From JBMTVN01 sp046047235 (GTDB taxonomy: Bacteria > Verrucomicrobiota > Verrucomicrobiia > Limisphaerales > JAHDYP01): a stretch of DNA of 5,627 bases. The notes under the pieces are model-generated. The model was not told the DNA's origin, did not search any database, and saw nothing but the letters and a program-made list of their open reading frames with translations. Position 1 is the stretch's first letter; every line of letters starts with the position of its first letter. The position numbers were made by a program, and so were the translations under genes. The stretch lies in NCBI GenBank assembly GCA_046047235.1, contig JBJOII010000202.1:1-5627 (forward strand), written 5' to 3'. Below, in pieces: positions 1-5,194 of this stretch.

Positions 1-363
1 CCCCACCCGCAAAAACGGATCCAAATCAACCCGCAACGCATCGTCATACCGAAAGGGAAACTCCTCCGCACCCGGCTCCAAAAAGAAGTCGAAGGGATTA
101 TACACCGCCATCTCCGCCACCAAATCCACCTCCACATTCAACTCCCCCAACTTCTCAGGAAACACCACCCGAGCCACGTAGTTCCCAAACGGATCCTGCT
201 GCCAATTCAAAAACTGGTCCCGCGGCTCCACCTTCAGGGAATAACTCAATACCCGCGTCCGACAATGAGGCGCCGGCCTCAGCCGAATCAAATGCGGCGA
301 ATGCCCCACCGGCTCGCTGTAGCGATAGTTCGTCCGATGATGCAGAGCAACATGTATCGACAT
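1..363 (-). CDS. Large transglutaminase-like protein (DUF2126 type), N-terminal part, cut by window edge
   Basis: The first 121 codons of a protein that continues beyond position 1. It starts MSIHVALHHRTNYRY and carries the N-terminal beta-domain signature of bacterial transglutaminase-like proteins: RLRPAPHCRT at residues 27-36, SYSLKVEP at 40-47, WQQDPFGNYVARVVFPE at 54-70 and YNPFDFFLEP further on. I recognise these as typical of the long (roughly 1,100-residue) proteins that join a transglutaminase core to DUF2126. The catalytic Cys-His-Asp core would lie outside the window, so activity cannot be judged. The family is thought to hydrolyse or transfer amide bonds of peptides, probably in the cytoplasm, since no signal peptide is seen. 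The ATG at 363 is chosen because the family motif begins right there; it lies 25 bp after the alpha-E stop with only a weak AAGAA-like ribosome site. It is the third gene of the minus-strand operon. Family assignment is strong; total length and the DUF2126 half are inferred. Confidence 0.88.
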   Translation of the reverse strand, partial: MSIHVALHHRTNYRYSEPVGHSPHLIRLRPAPHCRTRVLSYSLKVEPRDQFLNWQQDPFGNYVARVVFPEKLGELNVEVDLVAEMAVYNPFDFFLEPGAEEFPFRYDDALRVDLDPFLRVG

Positions 364-388
364 ACTTCAATTCTTCAATGCCCACCCC

Positions 389-1390
389 TCAAACCGCCGC
401 CTGCGCCGATGGACCACCCATCCTCACCTGCGCCCCCTTCGACGGAACCCTCCTCGCGAAATAGGTGTCAAATATCCCCTGGCTCACCTGGTTCATCTTC
501 GTCTGCAACCCATCCAAATACTCGTGCAGCCCCCCCTTCAAAACCCCACTCACCTCCGCATACGTCAGCTCACTGCATAACTGCCCCAATAACTTCTCAG
601 CCGGATTGCTGAAACGATCCATCGATACCCCCGACAACGCATGCATCGACTTCCGCGCCTGGTTCAAACAAAACCGTATCGCCCGCGGAAAACCCGCATC
701 CAAAAGCAAAAACTCCACAATCCCACGCGGCGATATCCGCCCATACTGCTGCCGATACATCTCAAACGCACTCGCCGACCTCAGCACCGCCGCCCATTGC
801 ACATCGTCAAACGGTGTCCCCACATCCGCCGCCGACCGCAATAACATGAAATACTTCACGTCCAATATCCGCGAGGTCTTGTCCGCCCGCTCCAGCATCT
901 GACCCAGCCGCAAAAAATGCCAGGCATCACCCCGACTCAACGTCGCCGCCGTGATCCCGTCAAACAACCGGCCCGCCTCCTTCACCTCATGGAAAAATCC
1001 ATGCGCCCCACCACAACTCGGCGGCTCCAGCGCCGCCTCCTGAACCGTCAAATAAAACCGGTTCAAATGCTCCCAAATCTCCGCCGGTAAACTCTCCCGT
1101 ATCGATCGCGCATTCTCCCGCGCTAACCTCAAACACGACAAAATCGAGTTCGAATACTCCCCGTCAAATGCCAGAAACCGAATCACGTTCTCCTGCGTCG
1201 CAGCCCCATACCGCTCCGCAAACAACTCCTGATCCCCCGTCGTGTAAATCAATGGCTCCCACTGCTGCTCAGCCCCGGCCTGTGAATCCAGCCCCAAATA
1301 CAAATTCACCTCCACAAACCGCGCCACGTTCTCCGCGCGCTCCAGGTAACGGCCCATCCAGCATACCGACTCAGCTACACGACTCAGCAT
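389..1390 (-). CDS. Alpha-E domain protein (COG2307 type)
   Basis: A complete 333-residue, mostly helical protein, slightly longer than the usual 310-320. The start, MLSRVAESVCWMGRYLERAE, is the hallmark of the alpha-E family. Conserved blocks are LERAENVAR (residues 16-24), FDGEYSNSILSCLRLARENA (75-94), the W-H-F-L-R-L-G-Q-M-LERADKTSR block (157-174) and DAGFPRAIRFCLNQAR (231-246). The protein looks internally duplicated (see findings). The last 20 or so residues, rich in Gly, Ala and Gln, are probably a disordered tail. There is no signal peptide or membrane segment, so it is probably cytoplasmic. The family has no proven biochemical activity; its constant association with circularly permuted ATP-grasp and transglutaminase genes suggests a partner or substrate-handling subunit of a peptide-modifying system. 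The ATG is supported by a good Shine-Dalgarno sequence 3 nt upstream. It sits 45 bp after the ATP-grasp gene and 25 bp before the transglutaminase gene. Confidence 0.93.
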   Translation of the reverse strand: MLSRVAESVCWMGRYLERAENVARFVEVNLYLGLDSQAGAEQQWEPLIYTTGDQELFAERYGAATQENVIRFLAFDGEYSNSILSCLRLARENARSIRESLPAEIWEHLNRFYLTVQEAALEPPSCGGAHGFFHEVKEAGRLFDGITAATLSRGDAWHFLRLGQMLERADKTSRILDVKYFMLLRSAADVGTPFDDVQWAAVLRSASAFEMYRQQYGRISPRGIVEFLLLDAGFPRAIRFCLNQARKSMHALSGVSMDRFSNPAEKLLGQLCSELTYAEVSGVLKGGLHEYLDGLQTKMNQVSQGIFDTYFARRVPSKGAQVRMGGPSAQAAV

Positions 1391-1393
1391 CAG

Positions 1394-1401
1394 CCCTCCT
1401 C
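1394..1401 (-). promoter_or_regulatory. Ribosome binding site of the alpha-E gene
   Basis: Read on the minus strand this is GAGGAGGG, a near-ideal Shine-Dalgarno sequence, followed by CTG and the ATG at 1390. The spacing is slightly short. It fixes the alpha-E start, and it is the only strong Shine-Dalgarno sequence directly ahead of any of the five genes in the window. Confidence 0.7.
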
Positions 1402-1435
1402 TCGCATCAGTTCTTGTGCTCCCCCTTCACCCCCA

Positions 1436-2938
1436 CTACGCCGCCGCTTCACCCCCTCCCCATACCCCCGACGCCACCGGCTTGTCCCCCTCCCCCTCCC
1501 CACCTCCAGCCAAAACCCACGTGTCCTTGCTCCCCCCACCCTGCGACGAGTTCACCACCAAGGACCCCTTCCTTAAAGCCACCCGCGTCAACCCGCCCGG
1601 CAATACAAACACCTCGTCCCGCCCATGCAAAATATACGGCCGCAAATCCACATGCCGACCCTCCAGTCGCCCATCACAAATCGTCGGCACCCGCGATAAA
1701 CTCAACGTCGGCTGTGCAATGAAATTCCGCGGCTCCGCCCGCACCCGATCCCGATAATCCGCAATCGCCTCCCCACTCGCATGCGGCCCCACCAAAATCC
1801 CATACCCCCCAGACTCGTTGGCCGCCTTCACCACCAACTCCGACATGTGCTCCACCACATACTCCAAATCCCCCGGCTCCGAACACACATACGTCGGCAC
1901 GTTCGGTATGATCGCCTCCTCACCCAAATAATACTGAATGATCCGCGGCACATACGCATACACCACCTTGTCGTCCGCAACCCCCGTCCCCGGCGCATTC
2001 ACCAACGCCACCCGCCCCGCCCGATAAACCCCCATCAACCCAGGCACACCCAATAAGGAATCCTCCCGAAATACCTCCGGATCCAAAAAGTCATCGTCAA
2101 TCCGACGGTAAATCACATCCACCCGCTCAAACCCCTCCGTCGTCCGCATCCATACATACCCGTCATGCACCAGCAAATCCCCACCCTCCACTAACTCAAT
2201 CCCCATCTGCTGCGCCAAAAACGAATGCTCGAAAAATGCCGAGTTATACCGCCCAGGCGTCAGTAAAACCACCCGCGGAGACTCCACATTCTCCGGAGCC
2301 ACCTGCTCCAACACATCCCGCAACTTGGAAGGATAATCCGATACCGACCGCACCCGCGCCGCCGAAAACACCTCCGGAAATAACTGCTTCATCAACCTGC
2401 GATTCTCCAACACATACGAAACCCCCGAAGGACACCTCAGATTGTCCTCCAACACATACAGGTTCCCATCCGAATGCCGCACCAAATCAGTCCCCGTAAT
2501 GTGACACCACACCGACCGCGAAGGATGAATCCCAACACAAGCCTCCCGAAATCCCTTGGAAGAATACACCACCTCCCGCGGCACCACCCCGTCCTTCAAA
2601 ATCTTCTGCCCGTGATACAAATCATCCAAAAATAAATTCAACGCCGTAATCCGCTGCTTCAACCCCCGCTCAATCCTCCGCCACTCGGTGCTCCCCACAA
2701 TCCGCGGAATCAAATCAAACGGAATCGGCTTCTCCACCCCCTGACTGTCCGAATACACGTTAAAGGTAATCCCCGCCTCCATCACCGCACGCTCCGCCGC
2801 CAACTGCCTCGCCACCAATTCCCCCTTGGGTAACCGCTCCAAATCCTCCACCAACGGCCTCGCCGTCGCCCGCGGCCGCCCATCCTCGCCAATCAATTCA
2901 TCGAAAAACCCGCGGCTCTCATATGTGTCTAACATCAT
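1436..2938 (-). CDS. Circularly permuted ATP-grasp protein (type 2), predicted peptide/amide ligase
   Basis: A complete 500-residue protein, slightly longer than the usual 470-490. Family blocks in order: NVYSDSQGVEKPIPFDLIPR (residues 60-79), LNLFLDDLYHGQKIL (100-114), GTDLVRHSDGNLYVLEDNLR (149-168), PSGVSYVLENR (170-180), VIYRRIDDDFLDP (275-287), VVKAANESGGYGILVGP (369-385), HVDLRPYILHG (429-439) and SSQGGGSKDTWVL (464-476). E164, D165, N166 and R168 probably help bind metal-ATP; K371 and the Gly-rich segment after it resemble the nucleotide-binding loop. The permutation is a property of the family; I did not align it. ATP-grasp enzymes activate a carboxylate as acyl phosphate and join it to an amine; the substrate here is unknown. 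Residues 477-500 form an extra Gly/Glu/Ala-rich tail. Two consecutive ATGs (2938 and 2935) are possible starts and neither has a Shine-Dalgarno sequence. First gene of the minus-strand operon. Confidence 0.93.
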   Translation of the reverse strand: MMLDTYESRGFFDELIGEDGRPRATARPLVEDLERLPKGELVARQLAAERAVMEAGITFNVYSDSQGVEKPIPFDLIPRIVGSTEWRRIERGLKQRITALNLFLDDLYHGQKILKDGVVPREVVYSSKGFREACVGIHPSRSVWCHITGTDLVRHSDGNLYVLEDNLRCPSGVSYVLENRRLMKQLFPEVFSAARVRSVSDYPSKLRDVLEQVAPENVESPRVVLLTPGRYNSAFFEHSFLAQQMGIELVEGGDLLVHDGYVWMRTTEGFERVDVIYRRIDDDFLDPEVFREDSLLGVPGLMGVYRAGRVALVNAPGTGVADDKVVYAYVPRIIQYYLGEEAIIPNVPTYVCSEPGDLEYVVEHMSELVVKAANESGGYGILVGPHASGEAIADYRDRVRAEPRNFIAQPTLSLSRVPTICDGRLEGRHVDLRPYILHGRDEVFVLPGGLTRVALRKGSLVVNSSQGGGSKDTWVLAGGGEGEGDKPVASGVWGGGEAAA

Positions 2939-2980
2939 ATTATTTCGAACGCCGGCCAGGCCTTATTCCCGGATGGGTGC

Positions 2981-3007
2981 TCAACAAAACTTAGACGCAA
3001 AAGACAT
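2981..3007 (-). other. Possible leader mini-ORF upstream of the ATP-grasp gene
   Basis: Read on the minus strand, AGGAGGG is followed 4 nt later by ATG and eight codons (MSFASKFC) before TGA, about 42 nt ahead of the ATP-grasp start. The ribosome site is better than that of the ATP-grasp gene itself. It could be a leader peptide affecting translation downstream, the remnant of an older start, or chance. The peptide contains no codon run suggesting classical attenuation. Confidence 0.2.
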
Positions 3008-3116
3008 GCCACCCTCCTATAACCCCCAAAAAGCCCCCCGGTGGCTAAGTTAACCCCTGAAACGCTGCCCCTCTTTGCTCAAGCTGTTCACTTTTGATCA
3101 CCCCCCCCAGAAGCCA

Positions 3117-3155
3117 GCCTGTCCGCCGTAGTTCCCGGAGCAAAGGAGGAAAGGC
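3117..3155 (+). repeat. Palindromic repeat element, copy A
   Basis: Imperfect inverted repeat: left arm GCCTGTCCGCC (3117-3127), right arm GGAGGAAAGGC (3145-3155), pairing at 9 of 11 positions across a 17-nt spacer. The left arm matches copy B at 3367-3402 exactly in the opposite orientation, and the right arms are also alike, so the two are members of one family. Confidence 0.65.
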
Positions 3156-3192
3156 AAAGGTCAGGAGTCAGGGTTCAAGGGGAACGCCTCTC

Positions 3193-3220
3193 TCCCCTCT
3201 CCCTGCGACACCGCCCCGCA
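3193..3220 (+). repeat. 28-bp direct repeat, copy 1
   Basis: A 28-bp stretch beginning TCCCCTCTCC and ending CGCCCCGCA, identical base for base to 3339-3366. The match stops at both ends in both copies. It has no gene context and is a module of the intergenic mosaic. Confidence 0.75.
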
Positions 3221-3234
3221 CGCCGCAACCGCCA

Positions 3235-3254
3235 GTCCGTGTCCGTCCGTGTCC
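3235..3254 (+). repeat. 10-bp tandem repeat, two units
   Basis: GTCCGTGTCC occurs twice in tandem (3235-3244 and 3245-3254) and runs directly into the 34-bp repeat that starts at 3254. Confidence 0.6.
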
Positions 3255-3287
3255 ACCCCCAAGCCCCCCTCTCGCGCGAAGCGCCTG
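3254..3287 (+). repeat. 34-bp direct repeat, copy 1
   Basis: Begins CACCCCCAAG and ends CTCGCGCGAAGCGCCTG. It matches 3545-3577 except for one extra C in the C-run after AAG. The shared 3' part, TCGCGCGAAGCGC, is itself partly palindromic. Confidence 0.75.
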
Positions 3288-3293
3288 TCCCCC

Positions 3294-3323
3294 AGCTCCC
3301 AGCTCCTAGCTCCTAGCTCCCAG
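3294..3323 (+). repeat. 7-bp tandem repeat, four units
   Basis: Four consecutive heptamers AGCTCCC, AGCTCCT, AGCTCCT, AGCTCCC (3294-3321), followed by a partial AG. They vary only at the last base. A second array of heptamers lies at 3592-3612. Confidence 0.7.
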
Positions 3324-3338
3324 ACCGGAGGTCCCAAT

Positions 3339-3366
3339 TCCCCTCTCCCTGCGACACCGCCCCGCA
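3339..3366 (+). repeat. 28-bp direct repeat, copy 2
   Basis: Identical to 3193-3220 over 28 bp, at a distance of 146 bp. It abuts palindromic element copy B, which starts at 3367, whereas copy 1 is followed by unrelated sequence. Confidence 0.75.
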
Positions 3367-3402
3367 GCCCTTCCGCCTTCGCCAAGGCCATGGCGGACAG
3401 GC
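3367..3402 (-). repeat. Palindromic repeat element, copy B (opposite orientation to copy A)
   Basis: Read on the minus strand: GCCTGTCCGCC, a 14-nt spacer, then GGCGGAAGGGC. The first arm is identical to that of copy A (11 of 11) and the second differs from copy A at a few positions. Inner pairing of TCCGCC with GGCGGA (3372-3377 with 3392-3397) gives a stem. Confidence 0.65.
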
Positions 3403-3430
3403 AGCCCTCAGCGCCATGCGCCACTGCCCC

Positions 3431-3466
3431 ATCGAAATCGAAATCGGGATCGCTATCGGTATCGAA
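3431..3466 (+). repeat. 6-bp tandem repeat, six units
   Basis: Six consecutive hexamers of the form ATCGNN: ATCGAA, ATCGAA, ATCGGG, ATCGCT, ATCGGT, ATCGAA. The core ATCG is constant and the last two bases vary. The shared period explains the Ser/Lys-rich spurious translation on the plus strand and the Asp/Phe-rich one on the minus strand. Confidence 0.75.
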
Positions 3467-3492
3467 TGCTGAACTTGGCTCTTGCAGAAAGC

Positions 3493-3507
3493 CGATACCG
3501 GGTATCG
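3493..3507. repeat. Short perfect palindrome
   Basis: CGATACC and GGTATCG flank a single G, giving 7-bp arms. It lies 26 bp after the ATCGNN array and contains the same ATCG core, so it may derive from that array. An operator for a dimeric regulator is possible but not supported by anything else. Confidence 0.45.
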
Positions 3508-3544
3508 AGGATCGTTGGCGTCGCCCGCAACCGAACGGCAGAGA

Positions 3545-3577
3545 CACCCCCAAGCCCCCTCTCGCGCGAAGCGCCTG
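3545..3577 (+). repeat. 34-bp direct repeat, copy 2 (33 bp)
   Basis: Same sequence as 3254-3287, with one fewer C in the C-run. The two copies lie 291 bp apart and bracket the heptamer array, the second 28-bp repeat, palindromic copy B and the hexamer array. Confidence 0.75.
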
Positions 3578-3582
3578 ACCCA

Positions 3583-3613
3583 CCCTCTCCCCTCTCCTCT
3601 CTCCTCTCTCCCT
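3583..3613 (+). repeat. Homopyrimidine tract with 7-bp periodicity
   Basis: 31 consecutive pyrimidines, including three heptamers CTCTCCT, CTCTCCT, CTCTCCC at 3592-3612. It runs directly into the 40-bp hairpin. Such tracts can adopt unusual DNA structures, but here it may simply be an extreme of the C-rich plus strand. Confidence 0.6.
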
Positions 3614-3652
3614 GCACCATTGGGCCATGCCTGCGCATGGCTCAATGGTGCA
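3613..3652. repeat. 40-bp near-perfect inverted repeat (long hairpin)
   Basis: TGCACCATTG (3613-3622) pairs perfectly with CAATGGTGCA (3643-3652), and GCCATGC (3624-3630) pairs with GCATGGC (3635-3641). The only mismatch is 3623/3642, a G-T pair, and the loop is CTGC. This gives an 18-position stem around a 4-nt loop. There is no T-run on either side, so it is not a standard intrinsic terminator. It lies 91 bp upstream of the DUF1501 start. Confidence 0.8.
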
Positions 3653-3710
3653 AATTCACGTTGAAGAATGCTGTAAATCAGCCCATCTTCACCAACGTTT
3701 CCAATCCCCC

Positions 3711-3732
3711 GTTGCCAACCCGAACCGGCAAC
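3711..3732 (+). repeat. Small inverted repeat just before the DUF1501 start
   Basis: GTTGCC (3711-3716) pairs with GGCAAC (3727-3732) across a 10-nt loop, ending 11 nt before the ATG. In mRNA it would sit where a Shine-Dalgarno sequence normally lies, and none is present. It could affect initiation but may be chance. Confidence 0.35.
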
Positions 3733-3743
3733 CCCAAACCAGC

Positions 3744-5183
3744 ATGAACCCCGCAAACCACGGCCCCCAACTCGAACACGCCTTCCTCACCCGACGCGAG
3801 TTCCTCCAGCGCTGCGGCATCGGCTTCGGCACAATCGGCCTCAGCCTCCTCTCCGATCCCACCGTTCTCGCCTCGTCCCCCGCTTCCTCCCTCGCCCCCA
3901 AAGCCCCCCACTTCCCCGCCAAAGCCAAACGCGTCATCCATATCTTCGCCAATGGCGGCGCCTCCCAGGTCGATACGTTCGACCCCAAACCCGAACTCAC
4001 CCGCTGGCACGGCAAGGAACTCCCCCTCAACCTCAAAACCGAACGCAAAACCGGCACCGCCTTCGCCTCCCCCTTCTCCTTCCAACGCTACGGACAATCC
4101 GGCCTCGAAGTCAGTGAACTCTTCCCCCACGTCGGCGAGTGCGCCGATGACCTCGCCGTCATCCGCTCCATGCACGCCGATGTCCCCAACCACGAACCCT
4201 CCCTCCTCCTCATGAATTGCGGGGAAGCCCGCCTCCCCAGACCCAGCCTCGGATCCTGGGTCACCTACGGCCTCGGTACCGAAAACCAAAACCTCCCAGG
4301 CTTCATCTCCATGTGCCCCGGCGGTTACCCCATCCAGGAATCCCAAAACTGGCAAAGCGGCTTCCTCCCCGGCATCTACCAGGGCACCTACATCGATACC
4401 AAACACACCCAGCTCGAAAAACTCATCGAGCACATCCGAAATCAAAACCTCACCCCCAAAGACCAACGCGCCCAACTCGACCTCCTCCACCAACTCAACG
4501 AACAACACGCCGCCAAACGAAACGCCGACGCCCAACTCGAAGCCCGTATCCAATCGTTCGAACTCGCCTACCGTATGCAGCTCGACGCCAGCGACGCCTT
4601 CGATATCTCCCAGGAACCCGAAAACATCCGCCAAATGTACGGCGAAGGCACCCACGCCCGCCAACTCCTTATCGCCCGTCGCCTCCTCGAAAAAGGCGTC
4701 CGCTTCGTCCAAATCTGGCACGGCGATGGCCAACCCTGGGATAATCACGACGACCTCGAAGTCAATCACCGCCGCCTCGCCCAACAGTGTGACCAACCCA
4801 TCGGCGCCCTCCTCAAAGACCTCAAACAACGCGGCATGCTCGAGGATACGCTCGTCATCTGGGGCGGCGAATTCGGCCGCACTCCAGTCGTCGAACTCCC
4901 CACCCCAGGCGCCAACGCAGGCAAAATCAACGGACGCGACCATAACCACTACGGCTTCACCATGTGGCTCGCCGGCGGCGGCGTCAAAGGCGGCTCAGTC
5001 TACGGCGCCACCGATGACTTCGGCTTCCAAGCCGCCGTCAACCCCGTCCACGTCCATGACCTCCACGCCACCATCCTCCACCTGCTCGGCTTCAACCACG
5101 AACGCCTCACGTTCCGCCACGCCGGACGTGACTTCCGCCTCACCGACGTCCACGGCAACGTCATCCATGACCTGATCGCCTAA
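3744..5183 (+). CDS. DUF1501 family protein with Tat-type signal
   Basis: A complete 479-residue protein, normal for the family. The N-terminus has the twin-arginine motif TRREFLQRCGIGFGTIGLSLL (R17, R18) followed by a short hydrophobic stretch and an Ala/Ser/Pro linker, as expected for export in folded form. Diagnostic blocks are HIFANGGASQVDTFDPKPEL (residues 66-85), RPSLGSWVTYGLGTENQNLP (166-185), MYGEG (298-302), WDNHDD (332-337), IWGGEFGRTP (372-381), GRDHNHYGF (397-405) and HDLHATILHLLG (438-449). DUF1501 has an alkaline phosphatase/sulfatase-like fold; substrate and catalysis are not established. H151, D333, H335, D399 and H400 are candidate metal ligands by position only. The ATG at 3744 is preferred over an in-frame ATG at 3627 because the longer version adds 39 residues ahead of the Tat motif and begins inside a hairpin. 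No Shine-Dalgarno sequence is visible. The next gene follows after 11 bp. Confidence 0.94.
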   Translation: MNPANHGPQLEHAFLTRREFLQRCGIGFGTIGLSLLSDPTVLASSPASSLAPKAPHFPAKAKRVIHIFANGGASQVDTFDPKPELTRWHGKELPLNLKTERKTGTAFASPFSFQRYGQSGLEVSELFPHVGECADDLAVIRSMHADVPNHEPSLLLMNCGEARLPRPSLGSWVTYGLGTENQNLPGFISMCPGGYPIQESQNWQSGFLPGIYQGTYIDTKHTQLEKLIEHIRNQNLTPKDQRAQLDLLHQLNEQHAAKRNADAQLEARIQSFELAYRMQLDASDAFDISQEPENIRQMYGEGTHARQLLIARRLLEKGVRFVQIWHGDGQPWDNHDDLEVNHRRLAQQCDQPIGALLKDLKQRGMLEDTLVIWGGEFGRTPVVELPTPGANAGKINGRDHNHYGFTMWLAGGGVKGGSVYGATDDFGFQAAVNPVHVHDLHATILHLLGFNHERLTFRHAGRDFRLTDVHGNVIHDLIA

Positions 5184-5194
5184 CCCCAACAACC

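Larger units (their letters stand above)
2939..3743. other. Repeat-rich divergent intergenic region without a credible gene
   Basis: 805 bp between two divergently transcribed operons, so promoters for both must lie here, but I cannot place either with confidence. From about 2939 to 3100 the sequence is fairly unstructured, apart from a possible minus-strand leader ORF at 2981-3007. A run of eight C at 3101-3108 is followed by a mosaic of repeats up to 3652. From 3653 to 3743 lies the probable plus-strand leader; TTGAAG at 3661-3666 could be a -35 box, but the -10 that would match it (CATCTT, 3684-3689) is poor. The open frames in the repeat zone have low-complexity translations and resemble no known protein. 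Confidence 0.75.

Noticed and set aside
155..385. 76-codon minus-strand frame starting MGIEELKY
   Set aside because: It is a different frame from the transglutaminase reading, which starts at 363 and matches its family well over all 121 codons. The start at 385 merely reads through the same region out of frame.
1168..1757. Proline-rich plus-strand frames opposite the alpha-E and ATP-grasp genes
   Set aside because: Pro/Ser/Thr-rich translations are what the C-rich plus strand yields in any frame without stops, and they lie opposite well-supported genes.
3028..3046. Terminator-like hairpin with T-run on the minus strand
   Set aside because: The stem is only four base pairs (AGCC with GGCT) and a continuous G-run makes longer pairing ambiguous. 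It lies upstream of the minus-strand operon, where a terminator would make sense only as an attenuator.
3193..3577. CRISPR array
   Set aside because: There are only two copies of each direct repeat, with unequal spacing, repeats of two kinds and no regular spacers; no cas genes are present.
3627..3743. Longer DUF1501 start at 3627
   Set aside because: It would add 39 residues before the twin-arginine motif, which normally lies near the N-terminus, and its ATG sits within the 40-bp hairpin stem.
3161..3756. Several overlapping frames on both strands in the intergenic repeat zone
   Set aside because: They cross tandem and direct repeats, several overlap one another in all frames, and their translations resemble nothing known.
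3678..4949. 423-codon open frame on the minus strand opposite DUF1501
   Set aside because: Its translation is low-complexity (Gly, Ala, Glu, Val) with no recognisable motif. It mirrors a plus-strand gene whose codons end mainly in C, which removes stops from the antisense frame. DUF1501 on the plus strand has clear family motifs.
5184..5194. Terminator or promoter between DUF1501 and the cytochrome gene
   Set aside because: Eleven bases of C- and A-rich sequence leave no room for either; co-transcription is the simpler reading.
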